NCBI RefSeq assembly: GCF_002022275.1 | Contig: NZ_MSDF01000013.1 | Span: forward strand, 62,001 to 126,000 | Origin: Pseudomonas fluorescens | Lineage (GTDB): Bacteria; Pseudomonadota; Gammaproteobacteria; Pseudomonadales; Pseudomonadaceae | Reading direction: 5' to 3' | DNA: 64,000 nt | Part shown: positions 47,584 through 57,148 of the stretch, piece by piece | Layout of the letters: each line of letters begins with the position of its first letter | Numbering within the stretch: the stretch's first letter is position 1 | Notes under the pieces: generated by a model | Seen by the model: only the letters and a program-made list of their open reading frames with translations | Databases searched by the model: none | What the model was told of the DNA's origin: nothing | Program-made: the position numbers and the translations under genes

Positions 47584-50022
47584 TCAGGTGGGTTTGGCTT
47601 CCGCCAACGCCTGCTGCGCCAACTCCTTCTCCGCCTCCTTCAAATCTTCCTCGCTGATCATCTCGGCAATCGCGCGCAAGCGCTCTACCACGCGCGCATT
47701 CACGGTGCCTTCAGGGAATTGCCCTTCCTCGTCCGGCTCACCGGCCGGCTCGCCCACCAACAGGCTCAGCGCCTCGTCCGCCTGACGCACCGCATAGATA
47801 TGGAACTGCCCGGCCCGCACAGCCTGCAGCACCTTCTCGTCGAGCATCAGCGTGGCAACGTTGGCCTGGGGAATGATCGCCCCTTGCTCCCCGGTCAACC
47901 CGCGCGCTTCGCAGAGGCGGAAGAAGCCTTCGATTTTCTCGTTGACCCCGCCCACCGCCTGCACTTCGCCAAACTGGTTGATCGAGCCGGTGATGGCAAA
48001 GCACTGCTTGAGCGGCGTTTTCGACAGCGCCGAGATCAAGGTGCACGCCTCGCCAAGAGACGCACTGTCGCCGTCCACGTAACCGTAGGACTGCTCCAGC
48101 GCGATACTCGCCGAGATCGCCAACGGAAATTCCTGGGCATACCGGCTGCCCAGGTAACCGGTGAGGATCATCACGCCCTTGGAGTGGATCGGCTGGCCGA
48201 GGTTAACCTCGCGCTCAATATCCACAATGCCGCTGCCGCCCGGGTACACCGTGGCGGAAATCCGCGCAGGCACGCCGAAGGCCGAATCACCGACCTCCAG
48301 CACCGTCAACCCGTTGCACTTGCCCACGGCGGCACCGGCGGTATCAATCAGAATCACGCCCGCGAGCATGTCATCCAGAATCCGCGCAGAAACACGCCCG
48401 GTGCGCGTGGCCTTGGCCTTGAGCGCGCGCTCGATGTGCCCGGCATCGGTCATCTCGTCGCCCGCCAAGTGGCGAATGAAGTCCGCCTCGCTGACCAACT
48501 GGAACAAGTCACCAATGCGCGCCGACAAACGGCCCTGATGCTCCGCCAACCGTGCGCTGTAGGTGGCCAACCGCGCCACCGCGTCCGAGGTCAGCGGCGC
48601 CATGCCTTCTTCCGATGTACGGGTTTTGAGCAACTGGGCGAACTGCTCCAGGCTCTCGTCGACCATCGGGATGTCTTCGTCGAAGTCCACCAGTACGCGG
48701 AACATCTCCTGGAAATCCGGATCGGCGTCCTGCAACGCGTAGTAGAGCTGGCGCGAGCCAATGATGATGACTTTGACCTGCAACGGGATCATTTGCGGGT
48801 TGAGGGTCACGGTCGCCAGGCGGCCCATCTCGCCCAGCGGCGATTCCATCTTCAGCTTGCGCGACTGCAACGAACGCTTGAGCGCGTCCCACACAAACGG
48901 CTCGCTGAGCATTTTTTCGGCTTCAAGGATCAGGAAACCGCCGTTGGCGCGATGCAACGCACCCGGGCGCAACTGGCGATACGTGGTGTAAAGCGCGCCT
49001 TGGTCAGTGCTGTATTCGATGCGGCCGAACAGGTTGTCGTAGGTCGGGTGCGGTTCAAACACCACCGGCGCACCGCCGTTGACCGGGTGGCCCACCACCA
49101 GGCTTGGGCAGTATTGCTCTTCGAGCAGCTTGCGCGCCTGGGCGTCGGTCTTGGCGTCGTCGACAAACTGCTCGACCACGGATTTGAGCAAGTACACCTG
49201 CATGGCCTGCAGATAACCGCAGACTGCCGCGTTTTCTGCGTACTTTTCCGACAACGGCGAGAGCAATGGCTGCAGGGCCAGGGTGATGGTCTCTTCGTTG
49301 AACTGACGCATCTGGTTGTTCGATTCGCGCTTCCACTGCGGCAGGCTGGCCAGTTCTTCGTTGAGGCGTTCTTCCAGCTCGGAAATATCCGAGTGGAAAC
49401 GCTCGCGATCGGCTTCCGGCAACTGCGAGAACTCGGCCTCGTCCAGCGCCTTGCCGTCGAGCATCGGGGTGAAGGCGATGTTGGTGCTGTCGCGGTACAG
49501 CGCCACGTCTTTTTCCAGGGCCAGGCGCTCGATCACGTCCAGGGCCTTGTCGTAACGCTGGTTGAAAGCGCGGTCGATGGCGCTTTTACGCTGTTGGTAG
49601 GTGGGGTGTTCGAACACCGCCGGGAACGTGGCGACAAGGTTGTCGATCAAGCCGTTGATGTCATTGATGAACGCCGCAGCGCCGCCCGCTGGCAGCTCCA
49701 GTGCACGCGGTTCGCGCGGCTCATCGAAATTGTTCACATAAACCCAGTCCGCCGGGGTCTGCAGGCGTTTGCCTTCGGCCTTCAGGTAGCGTTTGACGAA
49801 CGAAAAGCGGCCGGTACCGGGCTCGCCCATGACAAACACGTTGTAACCGGGGCGTGGCATGGCCACACCGAACTGCAACGCTTCAACCGCGCGTTCCTGG
49901 CCAAGCACACCGCGAAAGGGCTCCAAATCATTGGTGGTCGAGAAGCTGAACTGTTCAGCGGAAAAAGGACGAGTCAGCGCTTCGGGCGCTAAACGCAAGC
50001 TGGCAGCAACAGGATCAGGCAT
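47584..50022 (-). CDS. Lon-like ATP-dependent protease (PA4576 type)
   Basis: The 812-aa protein has an N-terminal AAA-like region (VFVMGEPGTGRFSFVKRYL is the P-loop), a long helical insertion (about 130-260), a second AAA portion (GGFLILEAEKMLSEPFVWDAL) and a C-terminal Lon protease domain. Catalytic Ser lies in DGDSASLGEACTLISALS and Lys in GGVNEKIEGFF. It is not the house-keeping Lon, which has a different N-terminus. It probably degrades regulatory or damaged proteins in the cytoplasm. Confidence 0.92.
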   Translation of the reverse strand: MPDPVAASLRLAPEALTRPFSAEQFSFSTTNDLEPFRGVLGQERAVEALQFGVAMPRPGYNVFVMGEPGTGRFSFVKRYLKAEGKRLQTPADWVYVNNFDEPREPRALELPAGGAAAFINDINGLIDNLVATFPAVFEHPTYQQRKSAIDRAFNQRYDKALDVIERLALEKDVALYRDSTNIAFTPMLDGKALDEAEFSQLPEADRERFHSDISELEERLNEELASLPQWKRESNNQMRQFNEETITLALQPLLSPLSEKYAENAAVCGYLQAMQVYLLKSVVEQFVDDAKTDAQARKLLEEQYCPSLVVGHPVNGGAPVVFEPHPTYDNLFGRIEYSTDQGALYTTYRQLRPGALHRANGGFLILEAEKMLSEPFVWDALKRSLQSRKLKMESPLGEMGRLATVTLNPQMIPLQVKVIIIGSRQLYYALQDADPDFQEMFRVLVDFDEDIPMVDESLEQFAQLLKTRTSEEGMAPLTSDAVARLATYSARLAEHQGRLSARIGDLFQLVSEADFIRHLAGDEMTDAGHIERALKAKATRTGRVSARILDDMLAGVILIDTAGAAVGKCNGLTVLEVGDSAFGVPARISATVYPGGSGIVDIEREVNLGQPIHSKGVMILTGYLGSRYAQEFPLAISASIALEQSYGYVDGDSASLGEACTLISALSKTPLKQCFAITGSINQFGEVQAVGGVNEKIEGFFRLCEARGLTGEQGAIIPQANVATLMLDEKVLQAVRAGQFHIYAVRQADEALSLLVGEPAGEPDEEGQFPEGTVNARVVERLRAIAEMISEEDLKEAEKELAQQALAEAKPT

Positions 50023-50289
50023 CGGGCTTCCTTACATCAGGCGGGGCAGATGTCGGCATTCTGGCTCCCGGTTGCGCGCTCTGGCAAGGCACGCTTTGGG
50101 GAAAGCATAGACGGGGGAGCCGTCCTACAAAAAAATCGCGTTAACTCTGATTGTTTTATAAAAAATAACGGAACCCCGGGATCGTGCCTAAACTCCAAAC
50201 TGCGCGGGTTGGACTAATAACTGGCCCCTAGGGCGCTGCGACGCGCCTGAACCCTTGTCCATTGGTTTGCACACAAAGAGAACAAAGCT

Positions 50290-50778
50290 ATGAAACGGAT
50301 CCTTCTTGGTACTCTCTTCACCGTCGTCTCCCTCAATGCAATGGCAGAAGCACCAGGTGGCCCGAACTGCGGTTGGGGCAACATGTTGTTCGAAGGCCAG
50401 CGCGGCACTCCGGCTCACTTCCTGGCCTCCACCACCAACGGCACCTCGGGTAACGCCACTTTCGGCATGACCTCGGGCACCAACGGTTGCAGCACCAACA
50501 GCGCCCTGACCTACGGCGGCAAGTCCTGGATTGCCATGAATGGCATGATGAACGAGCTGTCTGAAGACATGGCTAAAGGCAACGGCGAAGCACTGACCAC
50601 CTACGCGGTGGTACTGGGCGTTGCACCGGAAGATCGCGAGCACTTCGCGGCCGTGACCCACGAGCACTTCCAGCAGATCTTCAGCAAAGCTGACGTGACC
50701 GCTGACGACGTGCACAACAACACCCTGGCTGTACTGAAAAGCGATACCCGTCTGGCGAAATACGCAACCCAGGCTTAA
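50290..50778 (+). CDS. DUF3015 exported protein
   Basis: The 162-aa precursor has a signal peptide (MKRILLGTLFTVVSLNAMA, cleavage about residue 19). The mature part contains GGPNCGWGNMLFEGQRGTPAHFLASTT-type residues and a Cys pair (NCGWG, NGCST). DUF3015 proteins are abundant periplasmic Pseudomonas proteins of unknown role. It is followed by a strong terminator at 50789-50810. Confidence 0.9.
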   Translation: MKRILLGTLFTVVSLNAMAEAPGGPNCGWGNMLFEGQRGTPAHFLASTTNGTSGNATFGMTSGTNGCSTNSALTYGGKSWIAMNGMMNELSEDMAKGNGEALTTYAVVLGVAPEDREHFAAVTHEHFQQIFSKADVTADDVHNNTLAVLKSDTRLAKYATQA

Positions 50779-50788
50779 GCTCGACCCG

Positions 50789-50820
50789 CCCGCGCCTTTC
50801 GAGGCGCGGGTCTTGTTTTT
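50789..50820 (+). terminator. Terminator after the DUF3015 gene
   Basis: The 9-bp stem CCCGCGCCT / AGGCGCGGG with loop TTCG is followed by TCTTGTTTTT. Confidence 0.9.
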
Positions 50821-50869
50821 GGACCCGCCTCCCCTTTGGGTCTCACTTTTCCCGACTTAAGTTGCCCTT

Positions 50870-52723
50870 ATGCTCAAACGCTTTGCCTGGCTGGCACTCT
50901 TCGCCTGCGCCCCGCTGTACGCGGCCCCGCATATTGATGATCAACGTTTGCAGCAACTGGCTAACGACCCGTTCTGGCTGTCTTTGGGCCATTACGAAGC
51001 CGGCAAAATCAGTGGCTGGCGCAGTTATGTCAGCGACAAGAAATTTTTCCTCGCCGCCGATGGCGCGCACCACCCGGACGCTGAACTCAAGGCCACCGTT
51101 GAAGCGCTGTATGCGCCGGCGAGCCTGGGTGAAAAACATGTCCAATGCGTTTATCCCGCACGCACCCGCTGGCTCAAGGCTCAGTTGAACCTGACCGACC
51201 TGCCTGCACTGGAGTGCAAGGAGTTCACGCAGTGGTTCAAGGACGTCGCGCCCCACAGCGCGGTGATGATATTCCCGGCGGCCTACCTGAACAGCCCGTC
51301 ATCGATGTTCGGCCACACCCTGCTGCGTATCGACCAGGCAGACGTGCAGAAAGACAAGACCGCGCTGCTCAGCTATGCGATCAACTTCGGCGCCTACATC
51401 GAAGGTTCGGACAACAGCATTCTCTACGCCTGGAAAGGCCTGATGGGCGGCTACCCCGGCCTGTTTGCCCTGGTGCCGTATCAGGAAAAACTCTCGGAAT
51501 ACCGTAGCCTCGAGAACCGCGACCTGTGGGAATACCGCCTGAACCTCACTGAGGTCGAGACCAAACGCATGGTCGAGCACGTGTGGGAGCTCAAGCAGAT
51601 CCAGTTCGATTACTTCTTCTTCGACGAAAACTGCTCCTACCGCCTGCTCGAACTGCTGCAAGTGGCGCGGCCCGGCCTGCGCCTGACCGAACAATTCCCA
51701 CTGACGGCCATTCCAACCGACACCGTCAAAGCGGTGAAAGACGCCGGTTTGGTTGAAAAGATTGATTATCGCCCCTCCCGTGAGCGCGAGTTGCTGGAGC
51801 GCGCCAAACCGTTGAACAGCGATGAGCAGCAATGGGTGCTGAAGGTCAGCGACGACACTAAGCAGTTGCAAGACCCGGCGTTCAAAGCCATCGCCAAAGA
51901 CCGCCAGGCACTGATCATCGACGCCGCCTATCGCCTCGGCCGCTACCGCGCCAACGGCCTGGAGCGCGACCCCGCACGCTCCCAGCGCAGCTTCGAACTG
52001 CTGCGCGCGATCAACCAGAACCCGCCGCCAGACCTTCAAATTGAACGCCCCGGCCTGCCGGAAAACGGCCACGAGTCGCGCACCTGGCAAGCCGGCATCG
52101 GCACCCGAGGCAGTAAAACCTTCGGCGAATACGGCCTGCGCATGGCCTACCACGATCTCAACGACAACGCCGAAGGCTTCCCGCTGGGCGCGCAGATTGA
52201 AATCCTGCAGATGAAACTGCGCCAGTACGAAGGCAACCACTGGCAACTGCAGCAACTGGATTTGGCCACCATCCGCTCCCTGACTCCGCGTAACGCGCTG
52301 TTGCAGCCGTGGTCCTGGCAAGTCACCGGTGGCCTTGAGCGCGTGCCCGGCAAGCACGACGACGAAACCCTCGTCGCCCACGTCAACGGCGGCGCCGGCG
52401 GCACCTGGCAACTGACCGACGACATGCTCGGCTTCGCCCTCGGCACCGTGCGCGTGGAACACAACAACGACTTCAGCGAAGCCATCTCCCCGGCGGCCGG
52501 GTTCAACACCGGCGTGCTGTGGAAAAACCCGCTGGGCAATTTGAGTCTTGAGGCTAAAGGCGATTTCTTCACCAATGGCGAAGTGCGACGTAGCCTGAGC
52601 CTGAATCAGCAGTGGGAATTGTCGCGCAACCTGGGCCTGCGCCTGAGTGCCCAGCGTGAATACAGCCATCTGTCGACGCCGGTGAATGAAGTGATGCTGG
52701 AAGTGAAGTGGTATCACTACTGA
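50870..52723 (+). CDS. DUF4105 envelope protein
   Basis: The 617-aa precursor has a signal peptide (MLKRFAWLALFACAPLYAA). The Lnb/DUF4105 domain follows in the middle (SPSSMFGHTLLRIDQAD; SYAINFGAYIEGSDNSILYAWKGLMGGYPGLF; YFFFDENCSYRLLELL, with conserved His, Asn and Cys). The C-terminal 220 residues are beta-rich and resemble an outer-membrane-barrel-like region ending LEVKWYHY, an aromatic C-terminus. The NlpC/P60-like DUF4105 fold suggests a thiol hydrolase or acyltransferase in the envelope; substrate unknown. Confidence 0.87.
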   Translation: MLKRFAWLALFACAPLYAAPHIDDQRLQQLANDPFWLSLGHYEAGKISGWRSYVSDKKFFLAADGAHHPDAELKATVEALYAPASLGEKHVQCVYPARTRWLKAQLNLTDLPALECKEFTQWFKDVAPHSAVMIFPAAYLNSPSSMFGHTLLRIDQADVQKDKTALLSYAINFGAYIEGSDNSILYAWKGLMGGYPGLFALVPYQEKLSEYRSLENRDLWEYRLNLTEVETKRMVEHVWELKQIQFDYFFFDENCSYRLLELLQVARPGLRLTEQFPLTAIPTDTVKAVKDAGLVEKIDYRPSRERELLERAKPLNSDEQQWVLKVSDDTKQLQDPAFKAIAKDRQALIIDAAYRLGRYRANGLERDPARSQRSFELLRAINQNPPPDLQIERPGLPENGHESRTWQAGIGTRGSKTFGEYGLRMAYHDLNDNAEGFPLGAQIEILQMKLRQYEGNHWQLQQLDLATIRSLTPRNALLQPWSWQVTGGLERVPGKHDDETLVAHVNGGAGGTWQLTDDMLGFALGTVRVEHNNDFSEAISPAAGFNTGVLWKNPLGNLSLEAKGDFFTNGEVRRSLSLNQQWELSRNLGLRLSAQREYSHLSTPVNEVMLEVKWYHY

Positions 52724-52746
52724 CTGAAGCCTGGCGAAGATCAAAA

Positions 52747-52838
52747 GTGTGGGAGCGGGCTTGCCCGCGATAGCGGTGTGTCAGTCACTGAATACTTGGC
52801 TGACACACCGCCATCGCAGGCAAGCCAGCTCCCACACT
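52747..52838. repeat. REPIN
   Basis: TGTGGGAGCGGGCTTGCCCGCGATAGCGG is opposed to CCGCCATCGCAGGCAAGCCAGCTCCCACA, with GTGTGTCAG/CTGACACAC as inner arms. It lies in the gap after the DUF4105 gene. Confidence 0.85.
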
Positions 52839-52880
52839 TATTTGTGCCAGACATGAACTCTGCGCCCGCCGCAGTTCAAA

Positions 52881-52969
52881 GGTGGGAGCGGGCTTGCTCG
52901 CGAAGGCGCTGGGTCAGGCAATGATGTATTGACTGACCCAGCGCCTTCGCGAGCAAGCCCGCTCCCACA
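52881..52969. repeat. REPIN, near-perfect palindrome
   Basis: GTGGGAGCGGGCTTGCTCGCGAAGGCGCTGGGTCA and its exact inverse are separated by about 20 bp. It is the GCGAAGG variant of the family and directly precedes the chorismate mutase promoter region. Confidence 0.88.
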
Positions 52970-53029
52970 TTTGCCTCGCGTATATTCAGACACACCGTAT
53001 TGCCACACCCAATCAGGAGATCCTTGGAC

Positions 53030-53335
53030 ATGGCCGTTAACTGCACCACCCTTGAAGAAGTCCGCGCAAACATCGACCACCTCGACCAGCAAATCGTCAC
53101 CCTGCTGGCCGAGCGCGGCCACTACGTCTCCCAGGCAGCGCGCTTCAAAAAAGACACCGATGGCGTCAAGGCGCCGCAACGGGTTGAACAGGTGATCGCC
53201 AAGGTGCGGGGTTTATCCGAGGCGGTGGGCGCCAACCCTGAGGTTACCGAACAGGTCTATCGCGCAATGATTGCGGCATTTATCCAGCAGGAATTGGCCG
53301 AGCATGCCGCATTGACGAACAACCAGACGACATAA
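53030..53335 (+). CDS. AroQ-type chorismate mutase family protein
   Basis: The 101-aa all-helical protein begins MAVNCTTLEEVRANIDHLDQ, continues IVTLLAERGHYVSQAARFKK and ends with a helix VYRAMIAAFIQQELAEH. Conserved Arg and Lys positions match the AroQ/PchB fold. It could convert chorismate to prephenate or be a relative with isochorismate-pyruvate lyase activity; the sequence alone does not decide. The start at 53030 follows AGGAGATCC; an earlier frame start at 53000 was rejected. Confidence 0.82.
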   Translation: MAVNCTTLEEVRANIDHLDQQIVTLLAERGHYVSQAARFKKDTDGVKAPQRVEQVIAKVRGLSEAVGANPEVTEQVYRAMIAAFIQQELAEHAALTNNQTT

Positions 53336-53341
53336 CCTCCC

Positions 53342-53365
53342 TTGTGGCGAGCAGGCTCGCCACAA
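53342..53365. terminator. Hairpin between convergent genes
   Basis: A 10-bp perfect stem TTGTGGCGAG / CTCGCCACAA with a CAGG loop lies 7 bp after the chorismate mutase stop and just before the end of the DUF3077 gene. It is a short REP-like hairpin that probably ends both transcripts. Confidence 0.6.
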
Positions 53366-53383
53366 ATGATGCTGTGTCAGCCA

Positions 53384-53674
53384 TTAGGTGCCGGGGGTTA
53401 TCGCCTGAGTCAGGTCATCTACCACTGCTTTACCCATCTCGCACAGGTAATGCGCAGCCCATGCGTATTGTTCGCCGCGCACATCCATGGCGGCTTCCAT
53501 GGCGAGTTTCTTGGAGTAAAAAAGCAGGGTGGAAGCGTGTTCCAGGGCTTCATCAATCGGCATGCCCGAGTTGACGCGGAACAGCGGCTTTTCGTTTTCA
53601 CCATAGTCGCCAAAGGTGACGACGCCGAGGGTGGTGATTGAGGACAGGGGTGGATCGGGGACGACTTTAGACAT
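53384..53674 (-). CDS. DUF3077 small protein
   Basis: The 96-aa protein begins MSKVVPDPPLSSITTLG and contains FRVNSGMPIDEALEHASTLL and AAMDVRGEQYAWAAHYLCEMGKAVVDDL, the DUF3077 pattern. Function unknown. The start at 53674 has AGTAGG upstream; a longer frame into the leader was rejected. Its leader contains a C4-like RNA (53734-53808) whose loop pairs with the sequence bordering this ribosome-binding site. Confidence 0.85.
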   Translation of the reverse strand: MSKVVPDPPLSSITTLGVVTFGDYGENEKPLFRVNSGMPIDEALEHASTLLFYSKKLAMEAAMDVRGEQYAWAAHYLCEMGKAVVDDLTQAITPGT

Positions 53675-54103
53675 GGTGTACCTACTAAGTGAGATTAAGG
53701 ACCACCACAGCACGTCGCTAAACATAAAGGGGTGGCAGCTGTACGCAGGTTAGCGAACCGGTCACTTAGAAACCCGGCAGATCCGAAGATCTCCCGCGCA
53801 CAGCCGCCATAACACGATGTCGAAAGGCTTAAAAACCGCCTGCCAAATGTGTAAAGAGGATGAGTCTCAGTGGTTAGGGTCGCTAAACCCGGTCGCTGTT
53901 TTCACAGCGAAGCCAGGAGACTAGTGACCCAAACCCTAAGTCGCAATAGGCCAGAGAGTCTCTAGGAAACGTCCTGCAATTTAAAGAGAATCGTCGTTGA
54001 TGGCCCTTTAACCCAACACATTTCTCACCCCCCTTTCACACCGCCCCCACAACTCTCTGACTAGACTTCCCCCATCAGCCGTGAAACGGCCAGGGAGTAC
54101 GCC
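53675..54103. other. Gap holding the DUF3077 leader RNA
   Basis: This 429-bp region contains the leader RNA at 53734-53808 and, further right, the probable minus-strand promoter and the plus-strand promoter of the lipoprotein gene at 54104. The stretch 53870-53960 has short complementary pieces (GGTTAGGGTCGCTAAACCC; CGCTGTTTTCACAGCG) that could fold. No protein gene is seen. Confidence 0.55.
53734..53808 (-). ncRNA. C4-like antisense RNA leader of the DUF3077 gene
   Basis: This 75-nt element on the minus strand is homologous to those at 18014 and 28582. The closing stem is GGCGGCUGUGCGC.. with ..GCGUACAGCUGCC; the first hairpin AGAUC-UUCG-GAUCU has a changed but still paired stem; the second is CCGG-12nt-CCGG. 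The loop contains CUAAGUGA (plus strand 53762-53769), perfectly complementary to UCACUUAG (53685-53692), which touches the AGTAGG ribosome-binding site of the DUF3077 gene. A weaker upstream complement (7 pairs, two G-U) lies at 53843-53849. Confidence 0.75.
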
Positions 54104-54460
54104 ATGTGGCGGTCTGCGGTACTGCTGTGCGCTGTAGTGGGGTTGGCCGGTTGCCAATCCACCCATCAGGATTTACTGGCCAAAGGTTACCCACCGGCCT
54201 TCGCCGACGGCTTTGACGACGGTTGCAGCAGTGGTCGCCAGGCCGCAGGCGTGATCAGCGGGGAGTTTCGCAAGAACGTGCCGCGTTATCTGAAGGACCG
54301 CGTATACGCCGAAGGTTGGGAGGATGGCTTTCGCCAGTGCAAGGCGATGCGTGAGAACGAGGAGTTGCGTGACTACAAGGACAATCACTGGGACGACCGT
54401 GAGCGCGCCTGGCAGCAGGAGAAGGACCGCGACGCGGCAAGGGCCTATCGCTCGCAATAG
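54104..54460 (+). CDS. Small lipoprotein
   Basis: The 118-aa precursor has lipobox GLAGC (Cys 17). The mature part is short, charged and Gly/Asp-rich (AFADGFDDGCSSGRQAAG; YAEGWEDGFRQCKAM) with repeated aromatic-Glu/Asp-Gly turns, ending in a charged helix (WQQEKDRDAARAY). Function unknown. It is 70 bp upstream of the GreA/B-like gene on the same strand and may be co-transcribed. Confidence 0.82.
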   Translation: MWRSAVLLCAVVGLAGCQSTHQDLLAKGYPPAFADGFDDGCSSGRQAAGVISGEFRKNVPRYLKDRVYAEGWEDGFRQCKAMRENEELRDYKDNHWDDRERAWQQEKDRDAARAYRSQ

Positions 54461-54530
54461 GTCGCTTTCAGACATCCATCGAAACTAAAGCGCGGCGAAC
54501 ATGGCCCTAACTCCATAGAGGGAGAATGTC

Positions 54531-55031
54531 ATGAGCCGTGCTTTTGTAAATGAAGACAATGCTGCCGCCCAGGCTGATCAGCCGGTGGAGCGTCAGGTCA
54601 GCGAGCAGCCCAACCGCGTGACTGCGCAAGGCTTGGCGCAATTACAGGCCAAGGTGGCGCAGTTACAGCAGGCATACAGCGTCGAATCGGCCAAGGAGGA
54701 TAAACAGCGTCAGGCTGATCTTGAGCGGGATTTACGTTACTTCAACCAACGTGTGCAGAGCGCGCAGGTCGTGGCTGCGGCTACGTCCACCGATAAAGTG
54801 CAGATCGGCAGTTGGGTGACCTTTGCCAATGAGCAGGACGAACAGCAGCGCATTCAATTGGTCGGTGAAGATCAGGCTGATGCCAACGCAGGCCTGATCA
54901 ACTGGGGTTCACCGTTGGGTCGTGCCTTGCTCGGGGCCCAGGTGGGCGACGAGGTGCTGTGGAAGCGCCCGGTCGGCGATCAGGTGATTGAAGTGTTGCG
55001 TGTGGAGCCTGAGGCTTGGCCGCAGCCTTGA
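54531..55031 (+). CDS. GreA/GreB-family transcript-cleavage-like factor
   Basis: The 166-aa protein has a 50-residue N-terminal tail, a coiled-coil helix pair (TAQGLAQLQAKVAQLQQAY; ERDLRYFNQRVQSAQVV) and a C-terminal FKBP-like Gre domain (GSWVTFANEQDEQQRIQLVG; NWGSPLGRALLGAQVGDEVLW). The acidic tip of the coiled coil found in GreA/B is weak or altered, so it may modulate RNA polymerase rather than stimulate cleavage. A GGGAG site precedes the start. Confidence 0.85.
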   Translation: MSRAFVNEDNAAAQADQPVERQVSEQPNRVTAQGLAQLQAKVAQLQQAYSVESAKEDKQRQADLERDLRYFNQRVQSAQVVAAATSTDKVQIGSWVTFANEQDEQQRIQLVGEDQADANAGLINWGSPLGRALLGAQVGDEVLWKRPVGDQVIEVLRVEPEAWPQP

Positions 55032-55035
55032 GACT

Positions 55036-55119
55036 GCATCGCAGGCAAGCCAGCTCCCACCTTGACCGCATTAGTCAGGATGACACCGATCAACTGTGGG
55101 AGCTGGCTTGCCTGCGATG
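55036..55119. repeat. REPIN
   Basis: GCATCGCAGGCAAGCCAGCTCCCA is opposed to TGTGGGAGCTGGCTTGCCTGCGATG, about 35 bp apart. It lies just after the Gre-family gene. Confidence 0.85.
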
Positions 55120-55158
55120 AACCCACCACGGTCTCCCTGAAAAAACCCCAAAAAAAAC

Positions 55159-55182
55159 GGAGCCCGAAGGCTCCGCTTTTTC
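55159..55182. terminator. Terminator between the Gre-family gene and ettA
   Basis: The stem CGGAGCC-CGAA-GGCTCCG is flanked by an A-run (left) and CTTTTT (right), so it works in both directions for convergent transcripts. Confidence 0.88.
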
Positions 55183-55198
55183 AAACAACCAGCCCGAA

Positions 55199-56863
<1,665 letters not shown>

Positions 56864-57148
56864 GGTGAACCTAGCGTCAGTGACGGATGAATTAAGCGGG
56901 CGAAGCCCGTGCCAGGCCATGCGCGGCGCGGGCCTTTGACTATCATCAATGCCAGCGTGCGGAAAAAGCCTGATTGTCTGGGGCTGGAACGCCCTCGCGT
57001 AACCGGCAAAGCTACCTGAATGCGCTTGGGCAGTCCAGCCAGGCGGGGCTGGCACTTTGCCACAACACAAGGCATGCTAGCCGCCCTTCGGGCGTCCGGC
57101 TTATAGTGCACGTCGCGCGCCAGTCCAGCCAAACCGCAGGATCACAGC

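Noticed and set aside
47542..49992. 816-aa open frame opposite the Lon-like protease
   Set aside because: Antisense shadow; composition is typical of reversed high-GC codons (His/Gln/Arg/Val rich).
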